Shown here piece after piece: positions 1 to 13,220 of a stretch of DNA of 64,000 bases. The DNA is taken from NCBI GenBank assembly GCA_030762935.1, contig CM060900.1, positions 368,791,132-368,855,131 on the forward strand, read 5' to 3'. A program made the position numbers and the translations under genes. How positions within the stretch are numbered: the first letter of the stretch is position 1; the number at the start of each line of letters is the position of its first letter. The notes under the pieces were generated by a model. It was not told where the DNA came from, did not search any database, and worked only from the letters and a program-made list of their open reading frames with translations. The DNA comes from Hymenopus coronatus. Lineage: Eukaryota > Arthropoda > Insecta > Mantodea > Hymenopodidae.

Positions 1-326
1 CAAGTTGCATTGCTCGGCACAACAAGCATTTAATAAACCAAGCCAATCAAGCAAGACTCCTGCTGCTTCGGTGGTTGGGTTGAATAATCGTCAAGATTAT
101 TCTGCTCTGCAAAATGGAACACCAATTGTGCCTTTTTTCTTTTTTTTAATATGGTTAGAACATAAAATGTAGCATCTAAGTAGGTCCCAGCAATGATGTG
201 CAAGTTCTTTACCCCTGACTGTGTAGAATGTTTTCTTGAATTTTCTAAGTGGTGTGGGGGCATAGCCCTGTAATAATACATAAAAAAGAAAGAAAAAAAA
301 TGAACTTAGCCTGCATTGCAATGACA

Positions 327-327
327 T

Positions 328-382
<55 letters not shown>
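327..382. repeat. (GAT)n microsatellite
   Basis: An almost pure trinucleotide run of GAT/ATG units of about 55 bases, followed by imperfect GAC/GAT units. It is open in several frames on both strands, giving poly-Asp, poly-His, poly-Ser or poly-Ile readings, none of which is a credible gene. Confidence 0.97.
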
Positions 383-383
<1 letters not shown>

Positions 384-2330
384 ATGACAATGACGATGAT
401 AGGGAGAGGGAGGATAATACCACTTTCTGCATTTAGTTCCTTCCATAGTTCCCAATGACTTGGCAACTTGTCTTTTATTTTCCCCAATAGCAGTTTGAAA
501 ATTGAATATAAGAAAAAACATTATTTGCCAAACTAATATTTAAAATTTAATTTCCAGATGTAGGTAACACACACTTTGGTCACCACATACATGCACTAGA
601 AAGATCATTTTAGTCCAAAGAAAACCACACAAGCAGAGCATTGGAACCAGTGAAGGAGGGTAATAGTATGTGCATACTCTTCCCCTCTAACTTCTAGCGT
701 ATCTTTACCTGCAGACAATGCTTTGTTCTGCAGGTTCTCAAAAATTTGTTTATTCCTCACATACTTGTATTTCTAATAGCAAATATTTATGCTTCTTGTG
801 CATACCTGTATAGTGATAGTTGTGTATGATGTACAATGTAAAAATTACGTATGAAGCAAAAGCTAGTATTTACCTGCTATAACCAATAAATGCAATGGGA
901 GCTCTTCAAGATCACATATGATGGTGTTAGACTTCACAGATTTTTAGAATGATAATAATGGGACACTTATTCCACCTCTGACTTTGAAGGGTAGAGAGGG
1001 TACCACAAATAAAAATTTTAAAAAAATCATTAAACATATTTGTACCCTATGTTAAAATTTCAGTCAATTCAAAACAATATTTTTGCACTACAGTTATGTT
1101 TTCCAATAACAGAAAATTGCCTATAGTATACGATTAGTTAAGTCATCTGTCAATTCTGATGGAGTAACTACTTGCAACTTTCTTTCCCTTGCACTGAGAA
1201 ACTTCCACCATTCTTAATACTACTATAAAACATTGACAGTCGCACAATAATTCAGCATGATTTTAATGTTATACTTTATTATTAAATTCAAATATTTACT
1301 CTTCTCAATGCTCCATTTTTGTTTTGTTTTGTTCAAAGCAGCTTTCTGTCATCACTGATGGTTAAGTTATACAAGTGAATGAGGTAATTCATGAAAACAG
1401 ACAGCTCACAATAAGAATGCTTTGTGAAGAAAGTAAAAATTAACTCAACACATGCAAAAGCACACTTACAATAACACTTTACACTCGACTGTACTCAGGA
1501 TGTTTCTCCCTGCTTGCTTCAAGTTACATGAGCCTTAGTTTGCAGAATCCAAAGAGAGGAAAGATCCAGGCTCGCTAACTGATTTCTGGATCAAGGTCGA
1601 CATTCAAGAACATTGCAAGACTATATAAGGCAACCAAACACACAACCATAACTTCATAAACGTCTTCCCTTTCTGCTTTACAGTACCAATGCAACATGAC
1701 TTGGCTGCATGATCTCATGACATGACCCTGCCTCACTACAAAGTAAAAATGTGATCGGTAGTTACCAATACCATTGTATTTAATGAACATGCATGCATTT
1801 CAGAATGCAAACTTGAAGTATAGCATGAAATAGAGGATTTTTGCCATCACATATGCTGGTAATACAGGACACATGATTCTTCCTCAAATATGGGAAATCC
1901 CATATAACATGGGATGTCTGGCAAGTCTAAATAGCCTTTGTATTAAATAACAATGAATGTAGTTTTCTGCTGTCCATCAGTGTTGCCAGTGGAGTGAAAA
2001 TGTTGCTGCAAACTCTTACCAGATGCATACTGTTACCTGACTGTACCCTATACATGGGAGCTTCTTGACTAGATTTCTCAATATTTATGTAGCATCTATT
2101 ATAATAGTTATTATATTGAAAGTGAAATTTACTTATGGGACTGAAATTAGTCATTCACATATTCACTCAGGTATAAATACACATCAGCACCATCACTTCT
2201 GTGTAATGCTTTCATGCTTCTTATCAAAACTTAATCTACTTCTCCCATATCTTTCCTAACTTCTACTACATCTTGTACTTTATTCCATCTCTTATTGATG
2301 TGTTTTAACCACTCTGTCATGTGTATACAG
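383..2330. other. Non-coding stretch, nothing recognised
   Basis: AT-rich DNA with only short chance open frames below about 80 codons. I see no domain, splice-bounded exon or repeat boundary. It is probably intron or 5' flank of the plus-strand host gene. Confidence 0.6.
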
Positions 2331-2402
2331 CCTAGAAGTTAAGGTGCAGCAGAACTATTGGAGTCATAAGTTCAATTCACCTCAACTGTTCTATAAACAA
2401 TA
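2331..2402 (+). repeat. Possible tRNA-derived SINE head
   Basis: The stretch carries an A-box-like GCCTAGAAGTTAAGG and, some 45 bases on, a B-box-like GTTCAATTC. That spacing resembles a pol III promoter of a tRNA-derived SINE. The body and tail cannot be delimited, so the call is weak. Confidence 0.25.
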
Positions 2403-3092
2403 ATGCTAAATTATACCTGTTTATAACCAATCTCCCTCCCTCCCACCCTTCCCAACCCTTCCCTTCCCTCCTCCACCCTCCATCCCTCCCTCAAAAAAGA
2501 AGGTATGTTTTGTTTCCCACCATAATGAATCTTTCTGGAAAATGATTCCTTAGTCCTAATACTCCTCTGAATACAACCATGGAAGACCTCTTTTGAACTG
2601 ATCACAATTGCATATTTGTTTCTCCCATCTACAGTTTATTTTAGCTCTTTAATGCACATCTAATTAATTTTTATTAAAGCTCAAATCTCCTAGTTCTCTT
2701 TCTAAAATCACTGTTACTTTCCTCCAGTTGTAAACTTCATCCCCATTCCAATATAACAGTTTACCCATCTCAAACCAACTCTTGCTTCCTAATGTATCTT
2801 TTTGGTACTATAGACATTCTCCCATTTCGTTGTAATCTAGATTTAAGTAAACATTTACCAGTATTTCAACTTTTTCTCCACTGTGTGTCATATAAATCTT
2901 TTTAGTCAGTTCATTAGTTATGAGCGAAATTAATACATGTTCTAATGACTTTCATAGCTAGGTTCTGTTATATTCATGCATTTCAAACTGTGCCTCGCAT
3001 CTCGCATTGCTTGAATATCATACCCCCAAACTACATTCCATCATTATTTGTACAACTCCAATTACACTTTCTCTAGCCCATATGTACAATGT
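2403..3092. other. Non-coding stretch with C-rich tract
   Basis: No gene seen. A CCCTCC/CCTTCC-rich pyrimidine tract lies at about 2430-2490. The rest is AT-rich and unremarkable. Confidence 0.6.
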
Positions 3093-4255
3093 GATATAGT
3101 GGATAGAGAAGGTATTGTATTCTACCCAAAAATTTGATACTGAAATTTCACTGGAAATATGTTGAAAAAAATGGAACTGGAGTTTTATATATGAATGCTC
3201 TTTAACTACTGCAGTTCTCCGTGTCCCATACTATATTGGACATGAAAGATTGCTTAATTTTGCTCAGCGGCCTCCTCATCAAGCTTGAGGTGCTTTTACG
3301 TTCTGTGAATCTACGATACAAAACCAAAGGCTTTACTTCCCTTCCAAAGGAAGCCATGCTTTTTATGCCCATAAAATATCCAACTCCTCCGCCGGGTTTG
3401 AATCCATGACCTTGGGTATATGAAGTAGCATTGTGATGACTACACCATGGAGGGTGACTATATGTTTTGAAGTTCCCCGAGTCTGAAAAAAACATTTAAA
3501 AAAAAAAAAGCCCTGTTTGTCTGCCTGCCTGTGGACAGCATAGCTCAAAAATGAAAAGTTGATTCAATACCAAACTTGGTATTTAAGTTCAGTATCTTCC
3601 AGGGATGTGACATGAAGATTTTCAAGAAAATTCCCCCAGCCCCAACTACCCTTTACATGGAACATTTTTTGAAAATTTTGATTTACTCAAAAATGACTTA
3701 ACAATTTTGATTAAAATATTGTTTATTAAAGATATTCACATCACAAATAAAAGGTATATTTTAAATTTTCTGGCAACAGCCTTTGAAGAGCTCTTTACTC
3801 TGGTTGAGTTTTGTAGAATTTTGCATAAAGATTTAAACCTTCGGAAATAAACAAAAACTTATAACACACAAAAATGTAGATCTCGTGAAAACACATAATT
3901 TATATCACATACATTTTTCTTGTAGAGTTGACCATTTTCAAAATATTCATTGTTATTGGTTTCTATTTTAAACTTATTAACTTTTCTGAAATGGGATCAT
4001 GCAAAGTGAACTGAGCCTCAATTGTTTCATACAGGGACCAACTTTTAAAAGATTGACTATCACTTTAACTTAATACATTTCCTTATTTCCCTTCTACTTA
4101 CAAGGAAGCAAGTAAGTAATAAGATCAATTCTACAGATGCTTATATAATTTAGCATGACATAGAAAAAAGGATAATCTTTTTTAAGAAACATTTGTTTGT
4201 GGAGCAGCTAGAAAAAGTTACGTGAATGGAACACATCAGATTTTTATACCATGTT
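3093..4255 (+). repeat. Interspersed repeat family A, copy 1
   Basis: This stretch is clearly homologous to 49965-50800 in the same orientation, and a shorter inverted match lies at about 37440-37670. Shared landmarks include ACCAAACTTGGTATTTAAGT, TCACATCACAAATAAAA and TAGAGTTGACCATTT in the same order. No coding capacity is visible. Copy 1 is interrupted by a SINE at about 3168-3458 that copy 2 lacks. It may be a non-autonomous DNA element or part of a longer unknown element; termini are not defined. Confidence 0.8.
3168..3458 (-). mobile_element. tRNA-derived SINE nested in repeat family A
   Basis: On the minus strand the segment starts with an A-box-like TGGTGTAGTCATCA (3433-3446), followed by a B-box-like GGTCATGGATTCAAACCC (3395-3412), the layout of a tRNA-derived pol III promoter. 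A body of about 200 bases follows. The segment is absent from the homologous copy near 50 kb. The flanks carry a short imperfect duplication (ATGTTGA against TATGTTTTGA). The empty site in the second copy is the main evidence for mobility. Confidence 0.7.
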
Positions 4256-7200
4256 TCTTCTGTCTATAATTTTGCTCCTCTCTTAAAAACTATTATCCTC
4301 TGTCATTTTACTGTTCATTCTTCAACTCTATTTTCCACAAAATGAAACTCATTGTTATATAGTTTGTTGTAGTCCTTATCACTGTTGTCCCCTCTGTTAT
4401 GAGATCATCTGCAGAAAGCAGTCATGGCATTTCTGTCCTTTTATTAATGGGACAGTGCCTATTACTTTTCATAATTTTATCCAAAATATCATCTGTTAAC
4501 AGATTAAATAATTTTAGGCTCAACTTTGTTATCAGATAGAAAGCACCTTCTTTGATACACTTCTTGTTAATGCACCCTTAGGATGGAATGTATTATTTCA
4601 GTGCAAGAGGGATTTATGTGATTAAATGGGATTATCTTACAGGAAGGGATTGAAGTAATTAGATATGTGAATAAATAAATGTCACAGATATTCTGTTTAC
4701 TAATCCAAAAGCACAGAAGAACACAAAATATGCCAAGGGAAAGGGAAACCACTATTTGCAGTGCAACAGGGATTGCCATTAATGCTGCCACCCAGTTGGT
4801 TTACTCTGTTTACTCCAGTTTGCTTACTTCTTTTCACAAATTATCTCCATTTAATTGTTTTCTGTGATCCAGGTTGGTTTACCTCTATTGTCTTCTGGTC
4901 AGTTTCATTCAGCTCATTGTGTTGACTACTTCTCAGTACAGTACAGTTCTTCCTTGTTTATGCGCAGAACAGTGAAATTTAACTATAAAAAATGTAGAAC
5001 ACAACTCACATCGAACTGGCAGACATGCATGTGGCATTCAGGGTAGCACCTGGTTCTGATCATGCATCTCGGAGGCCTTACCAGGAATTATTTTCCAAAC
5101 TAATGGGATCCTACAACTTTGTATCCATATCTTTTTTGAAAAAATTCATGCAGTGAAGCCAAGTGACAGTGGCAGTGTATCCATTTCCTCCCCCCCCCCA
5201 AAACAGACTTCTTTAACCATGTGATGTTGTGATGTTTGTTGATGAAACATGCTTCATACTTGAGACATAGTTTAATTTTATGTGCCCATTTGATAGCTAC
5301 ATTTGGTGCACACTAGATAGATCAGGTTGGCCCATTGCAGGTCATTGCACTCTCCTGACCAGATCTGTCCCTTGATTTCTTTTAAGGCTATTGTTTATGT
5401 TACTATTTCAATTCATTAACATCAATTTAAACATCAAAATATATTTGTTGTACTTCTAGAAATTTGGTAACAGTCGTATTGGCTACAGCAGTGGGTGTTC
5501 TTCACTGTCATCTCTTAAGACCTGGATGATGGGGTTTTAGATGTGCAGATCTCTCAACTACCCCCTATTATCACTCCACAACCTCTCCTTATAAAAAGCA
5601 TCCCTCAGCTATGTTTTGTGGCTTAGGGCCCTCAACATTGGGTTATATTTAAAGTGTATTCCGAAAGGAGTGACAAGTATTGTGTTTTATTGAACCTTAA
5701 AGATTGAATTTAGTTAATGCAGCTTTTCAGTAACTTATTCTGGGTGTAAAAACTGTGTAAACTAATACATAGACGTAAAGGTAGTTATAGTGCTGTTACC
5801 AATATAAATAGAAATGAGATCTTGGGAATAACTGCTTATGCTGTTTTTGATGCATAAATATTATATATGAGGAGTTTAAGTCTATTAAATACTCTTATGA
5901 GTAAAACAGAACCCTACCTCTAACATTTTATGCAGCTCCTTGCTGCCAAATATCATTGGATACCTCTCCTATTAAAACAATATCTGCAAACACGCTGTCA
6001 GAAACTTTTATAAGTATATTGATAGCAAATAAAATAAGTATTTTTATTCTTTCTGCTGGTGTGCAACAAAATATTTCTTTGCTTCAGTTACTGATCCAGC
6101 ACTCTGCTGCAGCAGGCCCCCTGAAAGCTCTGCTGCAATGCTTGGCCCACTGAATGCAACTTGTCCTCAGTCTGAAATATTATTCGAACTGGATATACAC
6201 ACTGTTTTTGTCTTATTTAAGGACACTTGGTAGAGAGTTTGGGTAAAGAAATTTTATTTTCAATTTATGCTTATTATGAATTAGCATAGTTTGTGGAACA
6301 TGTCCATATATGCTTTATGTATAGGATTAAGTACAGTTTTCTAAAACTTTTTTTTTTTTGTGTAAAATATGTTGCTCTAAACAGCAGGTAAAGGTATTTT
6401 GGTACATTCACATGAAACGTACAAGAAATAAAAAAATAAAGTATGCATAATTGTGTGTTGTTTTTTTAAATTTCCAATATTGTTGATTTAAATGCCTAGC
6501 TTTCATCAGCTATGTTAAATAACATATTTTTAAAAGTGATTACAAAATTTAAAGTGCCTCACTTCAAATATTCAGGAGCAAAGTGCACTGAAGAAGATTC
6601 GTGAAACATTTTGCAAATTCATTTGTTTAATGGAACATCAATAAAGTAACAATTATTGATGTTGTTAATTAACATTTTATTATAGTTTCTGAATCAGAAG
6701 AATATTTTTACAAGTGGTAATTTTCATTATGGTAAATTGTGTAGTTTTCAAGAAACATTTATATAGTATTATCCTACATTTTGGTGAGCATGCTCTTAGT
6801 TGAAGTGACTACAGGAGAACAATATATGTCATGAAATAATACACGTGATGCTTCACTAAGGATGGTAAATATAATGTTTCATAAGTAGCAAACACAAGCA
6901 TCCATCTTTTCTTGAGAGATAGTTTTACAGGTTTTCTTGAGTGACAGTTTTACAGGTAAGCGAAGGCCAGCAAAAGAAGAGAGATATCGCTCCCCTGTCT
7001 TTCTGCAGTGTTGCCAACCAAAGAAAATATCTTTCTTTGAGGCCCTCAGCCTCAATGAGGCCCATCAGCCCTCTAATTTACCACTAACTAATAAAGTTTT
7101 AAATGAAACACTGCACTTGTGAGCATGCATAAACTCTGGGATCTACAAACAGAATTAAAGCTTAGATCTGAGGCCACTAAATGAAGCAGAGGTGTATAGA

Positions 7201-8238
7201 ATACATGTCTCTATTTTGTCTCTCTGCTCTGCTTCCAAAATTATGCAAAACCTACGGAATGATGACTAGAGAGCTGAGCACCCAAGAAAAGGTGCTTGCA
7301 TAGTTTAATTTTTACTTAAAATTATCTAATATAATGTTATATGATGGTATCTTTTCATTCTCGCATTCTTAACACAGTGCAAAGAGCATTAAAAATGCTA
7401 CTCAATTGCAGCAGAATGAACTTTTGTACATAGGAATCTTTCAAAAACATCCGGATTAGGGGGTCAAGATATATGCCATTGTCTTGACTCTCCCCTTTTC
7501 ATTATTTGTGTTTTATGGCTCTGTTCGCTTTCAAAGCCACAATGTTGGATATTTGCAATATACTTAATATTGACAAAGATCACTTATAATGGAGAACTTA
7601 CACATTCCTGCTTTAACAAACTCGTTCTGTTCCTTTTACGTTGAGTCTATCTTAAAACTGAAAAATTCTTGTCAGGAATCATATTACAAGGAAGTGTGGT
7701 TTCAATTTTATGCTCTTATTTGGTGTTTCATTTCTTTCTTTTACTTTAATTACTGGGTTACCAACGCTATTCTATGTCGTATCAAAATTTTCAGAATTCC
7801 TGGCAAACACTTAATGTTTTATCAATAGATCATAATGTGACACTGTATGAGTGGCACTGGGTTGATTGTACCTTAACATGAAGAAATATCTGAGTTTTCA
7901 TACACTAATGTTAATATAATCATGAGTGGTTCTTTTATAAAAAAAAAAAAAAAAAATGTTTAATTTGACCACGTTATGCAATTTATACACAGAATTGTAA
8001 AGGGTAGATATATGTGAACATACTCAGAAAAACAATTTTTATTCTCTAAAGTTTTCTGAATATACCATGCTTGTACATATTCACTGTATTTGTCAATTAA
8101 ATATGCATTTAAATATGATTTTGTATAGCTGATACATTCCATTCAAGTACCCAAAGGCTACTAAATTATGTTAGAATATATTGGTACAAGTTACAATCAA
8201 TGGTAAATTTTGTTTGGTGGATAAAGACATATCTTTCC

Positions 8239-8240
<2 letters not shown>
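4256..8240. other. Non-coding stretch, nothing recognised
   Basis: AT-rich sequence with homopolymer runs (C tract near 5190, T tract near 6350, A tract near 7940). Small open frames show no domain or codon pattern. No exon with good splice sites was found. Confidence 0.55.

Positions 8241-8290
<50 letters not shown>
8241..8290. repeat. (AAT)n microsatellite
   Basis: About 16 uninterrupted AAT units. The poly-Ile and poly-Tyr readings on the minus strand are artefacts of this run. Confidence 0.97.
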
Positions 8291-8292
<2 letters not shown>

Positions 8293-10277
8293 GTTAGCAA
8301 ATTTAAAGAGCTCAAAATTTCTATTTTGTTTCTGTACATGGTAATGTAAAACATAGACTACAATTAATTTGGTCTGTTTGAAATTAAGCAAATCATTAAT
8401 TATATTCTCGAGGAAATTTGTTGTCATGCAAAGTTAGAAAAAGGAAGTTGTTTTAAAAGTACTGCATTTTTTTAAAAGTCATATGTACCTTGACAAATGA
8501 CATATTCTCTGCAATATTGCAAAAAGTAAGAAATATGTTAGTAATTAAAAAAAACTGTTCTTGCCTTACTTCCACCTTCATGTAACATTTTTGTTTTCAC
8601 ATACTAAATTAATATACCCAGAAAATAAAGTTCTGTTTATTTATTTATACTCTTATTATTAATAATCTACTACTGTAAAATGTTTGGTTTATTCTGATAA
8701 TATTTAACCCCAAAACTTGACATTCAAAATTACCAATTTTGTAAACAATTTTATACTTCAACTACACCTACCTTTAGAAGAGGCAGAGGAAGAACTCTTT
8801 GTCAGCGATGCTAGAGCACATGATCTGCTGTATCCTCAGATCCAGAGGGGAATTAACTGCTGACTTCTTACCATTATATGCAGTGGTCCTCTACCCTTTG
8901 CTCCTCTTTCCTACGCATCATGTACCATTGATGTTTCAAAATAAAGGTATTGTTTCCATGAATTTGCACCAAAGGGAACTTGAGGTATGCGTTTATAATT
9001 CATTTGATCAATGAGCATTTGAAGGTATGGTAACTGGATTAAATTTCTGTCTTTTATGGTGCATAAAGTTACATATAATATGATGAGCTTTGAAGGTTTT
9101 GTCTCATTACATAATTTGTTCAGTTATGTCCAAAGCATTACATTGGTGCTAAGATCAGAATGGCATATGTAGAATGTAATTATGCATTATGTTATTGTAA
9201 TTAAATGAGTAGTGTGTAATTATGTGCATGCTCCCTCTAAATGATTTCGTTTCTCTTATGTTTTGAACTTGCTATAACTTTCAACAGTAGTAACATTGCT
9301 TAAAAAACTCAAATTAGGAATTAAAAGAAAGGAAGGAAGGAAGGAAGGAAGGGTAATTATAAATACACAAATAAAATAAAGCAATAAAAATGAAAATGTA
9401 ATGTAACATTTTGTGCTATCATATATCTTCATTCATTTTTTATTAGTCCTTTTGAAACATATACATGTTGAACTGTTCCTGGCATTGTATGAATAAGAGC
9501 TTCAGCTTTCCGGGTGACACTCTCTTAAACATTCTCAGGCTTCAGACCAAGTGAGTTGATAAGTCATAAATGTGTTGGGAGCATGGATCTCTCCTATCTT
9601 CAGGATGCTCAATAACTTGGTAGGGTGAATTGCCAATATTTATACCCTATGCCACATTGACCTAACAGAAAATATGAGGCAGTTCACTGGGGCACGGGGC
9701 ACACCTTGTAGAAAACCGGCCTGCTTTGGGTACCACTTAGGTTGTTTGTTTTTGTGTTTCCATGCATTTTTGGTCATCAAAATAAAGACAAACACAGGAA
9801 ACTTAGACAAACTAAGTAGAACCCAGCTTGTAAACTGACTCATGTTTTCTGCCAGGTCTTTGCTGGCCACTATGCCATGCAGTATAAATATTGGCCATTT
9901 GCCCTTCCAAGTTATTCAGCATTATGGGACAGATACACTTCCTAAATGTTGACATATCTTCTTATCTGGTTCGAGACAGAACATCTAGAGTATTATACAA
10001 ATTATTTTATTTTATTATGACAGTCTTGATAAAAATGTTTGTGTGTTTTAATTGTGTATTTATTGGTTATCACTTCTACGAATACATAAGGTAATTTAAT
10101 GAATATGTATTTGGTCTTGGCATAAGTATAAGCCGGCCAAGGCAAGTAAAGCTCTGTACCAGGGAGTGCCACTTGTACATGTAATGGCTTCCCCACCTGC
10201 CTGTATAATCCAATTGGGAAAGTGTGAGCGATAGTTCATGATGGCATGTCCATTGGGTGCGGGTGCGCGTGAGATCA
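8291..10277. other. Non-coding stretch with GGAA microsatellite
   Basis: No gene recognised. A (GGAA)n run occupies about 9328-9352. The segment from about 10118 to 10277 is less AT-rich and looks like an old transposon piece, but I cannot assign it. Confidence 0.5.
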
Positions 10278-10638
10278 AGTATATTCTAAACTCCATTGCG
10301 ATACAATAAATTTATACATCTCTTTCCCTCACTTGCCATGTCGGTCTTGGATCCAGCGGCTATTTCTTCTCCTGATTCAGCATTGCTGTTGAGTTCTGGA
10401 TTGAATATTATTCTTTCCATTTCTCCTGCCATTAATACATATCTCTGTCAACATGTTTAGTATATTCTAACTCCATTGCGATACAATAAATTTGTACATC
10501 TCTTTCCCTCACTTGCCGTGTCGGTCTCGGATCCAGCGGCTATTTCTTCTCCCGATTCAGTATTGCTGTTGAGTTCTGGATTGAATATTATTCTTTCCAT
10601 TTCTCGTTCCATTAATACATATCTCTGTCAACATGTTT
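10278..10638. repeat. Two-copy 181-bp tandem duplication
   Basis: Unit 1 (10278-10458) and unit 2 (10459-10638) align end to end with a period of 181 and only about ten differences. Both start AGTATATTCTAA and end GTCAACATGTTT. The high similarity implies a fairly recent duplication. No coding capacity is seen. Confidence 0.95.
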
Positions 10639-11688
10639 CTTGAATATTTTTCACTTTCTGAACCAAGTTTTTCCAGTCATTTGCTGTTATTGACCTAATA
10701 GCATTCTAAGAAATTATGCTCCTTGAGCTATTACATCAGAGCATTCTCTCAGTAAACTATGTTTATCTTTTACACTTTTTAAATTTCAGTGTTTTCCTAA
10801 GCTTTTCTTTACTTCCAAATAAATTAAAGCAGGGATTTCTGTTTAACCTCGTAATATTCCTGATATTTTCTTCTAATGGCACACTAGTCCATATCATCCA
10901 AAACAACTTTGTTGCAAGAGGTTTACCAATCTTGTGAGGTAATGTAATTTTGCTCCCCCCACCTTCTTCAAGCTGGCCTTCTTTCTGATCTCGCAAATCA
11001 TTGTCTTATTCTAACTGGTAGAAGCGACAACAAGTTCAGTAGCATTTGTAATAAGTATTTTCTAAGCTTCTTTCTTTTCTTTGTTAAGTGTTCCATCAGT
11101 CACTGAATAATATGCGGCATGCTAGTGAAGTAACCTGGACTGTATAGCATTTCATGATGTAGACGTGAAGCCGTATTGCCTCATCACATTAGTTCACCTG
11201 TTCTCCGCTCCCACTGCAGGACTGCACTGGCCTTGGCCGCTTTATATGTTACTTTGACTACGGTTTGTTTTTCTTATTACTTGCATCAGTGGTAATAGAG
11301 CCAAAGTTGTCTTTGTGCATAATGAAGATATAAATGGTTAACTGTTCAAAGAAAACCTAATGTGATATATTTTATCAAGTAACTGCTCGAGTTTTCTGCC
11401 ACATAATGAGTTATTTTATTAAAAATGTTTGCAGTTAGCTAGCAAATTATTGTCTTGCAGTGTTCATTATAATCATTATTGTAAAATCCAGTATTAAATC
11501 TTTGAAAATCTTACAATCTTTGAAAGAAAAGTGTGAAAACTGGGTTAAACGTGATAAATTCAAAATAATTCTGAGACAGATTCCAACAGTTAATTTTGTA
11601 TTCATTATTAATTAAGATTTTTTTTTTTTTTCATGGTTGGAGAGGATGTTTGATTCAGTATTAAAAGTGGAGCACTAATTTTTTTCAG
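10639..11688. other. Intron or upstream region of the host gene
   Basis: No exon recognised. It ends in a long T tract (11622-11631) and a pyrimidine-rich TTTTTTTCAG acceptor that starts the next exon. Confidence 0.5.
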
Positions 11689-12406
11689 GTTTGCTCATTT
11701 TCTGAGCGCAAAATTGGAGCATTGGTGACTAATTCAAGAAGACTGGAAGTAGTTCGTGAGGGTTTGAAGGAGGCTTTAACTAATGGGCCAATAAGATCAC
11801 CATTAGGAAATGACTTCTATGGCAATGCTCTTCAGGCAAGCACTAATCATGCAACAGCAACTATAAAAACAGTATTGACCAACATTTGCACAAAAAGTAA
11901 CTTCTTGGGCCCTAGAGGCAAACTTTTGGTACCAAATATTGGCATCTCAAAAAGCCACAAAATGCCTATACAGTCATCTACCCGTAAGTCTAACACTATT
12001 TTGCCACCCACATCAAATAATATTCAGTTGGCTAGCTCTCTTAAAGCAGCTTTGCAAAAACCTCAACATGTGACCATTAAACCATTAAATCAAAATGTCT
12101 CTTCCAAAGAAACTTCAGCAAAGATTGGACATTTTCACATTCCAAATATATTAAGTGGAAGCTTAAAGCGCCAAGGAGGAGTTACTAAAGGTACTACCAG
12201 TGCAAAAAGAGCAAAGAAGAAACCCACAGCTAATGTTAATCCAGCAGAAATCATAGGAAGTTTATTTGGAAGAAAAAGCATGCCACTGGTGACTGTGGCT
12301 ATTGCCAATGGTGCCAATGAATCTGCAGATACCAAGAATGTTTTCACAGAACTTCAGAAAGGCACAACAAATTCAGATGCTAAAAGTGGTGCAACCAACA
12401 TAAAAG
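11689..12406 (+). CDS. Host gene, large internal exon of an unrecognised basic nuclear protein
   Basis: An open frame begins directly after a strong acceptor (TTTTTTTCAG) and reads 239 codons to a strong donor (AAAAG|GTAAGAG), leaving one base over (phase 1 out, phase 0 in). There is no ATG near the start, so this is an internal exon. The first 35 residues (VCSFSERKIGALV, then a charged VVREGLKEAL stretch) look like the edge of a folded region. The rest is Ser/Thr/Asn/Lys-rich and probably disordered, with a nuclear-localisation-like KRAKKKP near residue 173 and a later IIGSLFGRK segment. Unlike the surrounding elements, the frame has no stop. Reading past the donor continues to 12579 in low-quality sequence, which favours splicing. 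I do not recognise the family; a chromatin or transcription factor is a guess from composition alone. Confidence 0.78.
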
Positions 12407-13158
12407 GTAAGAGTTTAATTATAAATTCACAAGTAGCTGTGCAATTGAATTTGTATGTGGGTATTGGAGGTCTGCATGGGCCAATATATTGTATTTATAT
12501 GCTGTTATATGCAGCAGTTTTGCATACCTTGAACCTCCAGAAAACAAAATTTTGCAGTAGGAAGAAAAATGTTAACTAAACAGAATATTTTGGAAGGAGT
12601 TGAAAGAAAATTATGTTTGACATATTTAAACAGTTATGAAATGCTATTCTGGATTAAATAGGTAAAAAAAAATTAAGAAATACACAAGAAAATGGTATAT
12701 GAGATTTTGTCATTAATATGTTGTTATAACATTAGAGCTAAGTGGTTTTGGACTTATTGCTCACCTCTAATATATTAAGTTTTGTTTATTTATTGGCATA
12801 TATTTTCTGCATTACTATGAACAGTTTATCATCTACATCCAAATTATTCTTCAGATTAGATGAAGTAAGTACTTAGAGATTAATTTTAAAGAAATGTGCA
12901 ATTTCACAATGAAAAGTGACATTAAGAAATGCAGTAGTTTTGCATACATTTATTATGGCCTGAGGTATACATTAATTTTAATTTATATAAAGGTGAACAT
13001 GTTAATAATAGTATTGCAGGAAACATGATAGCTGTTCAAAAGTTTATTAATTAAACAATAATTCATTTTTATATAGGCCTGGTGTATTAAATGTCTAAGA
13101 AAATATTATCTGAGGACTGGAAAGAAATAAGTGGCAACATTGTTTTATCCCCATGCAG
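12407..13158 (+). other. Short intron of the host gene
   Basis: AT-rich sequence between the donor at 12407 and the candidate acceptor at 13157-13158 (CCCCATGCAG). No repeat or gene seen inside. Confidence 0.55.
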
Positions 13159-13220
13159 GGATTTTTGTTCAAGCTGCTGATGGGCGGAACTATACAGTTC
13201 GGGTTGCAGTACTAGCAAAG
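13159..13220 (+). CDS. Host gene, candidate 62-nt exon
   Basis: A 62-nt block between the acceptor CCCCATGCAG and the donor AAAG|GTACTG. With the one base left by the preceding exon it completes a Gly codon and reads IFVQAADGRNYTVRVAVLAK, which looks like real protein (alternating polar and branched residues, no low complexity). Incoming phase fits. The outgoing phase is 0, which does not fit the acceptor at 45226, where one pending base is needed. Either another exon lies between, or this exon is alternative, or a second acceptor eleven bases downstream at 45237 is used. Function is unknown. Confidence 0.55.

Noticed and set aside
97..521. Overlapping open frames with poly-His, poly-Ser, poly-Ile and poly-Asp
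   Set aside because: All are readings of the (GAT)n microsatellite; no start context or domain.
8779..8945. Possible plus-strand exon after CTTTAG with donor-like AAAG|GTATTG
   Set aside because: The peptide has no recognisable pattern, the acceptor has a weak pyrimidine tract, and it cannot be tied to the host exon beyond chance.
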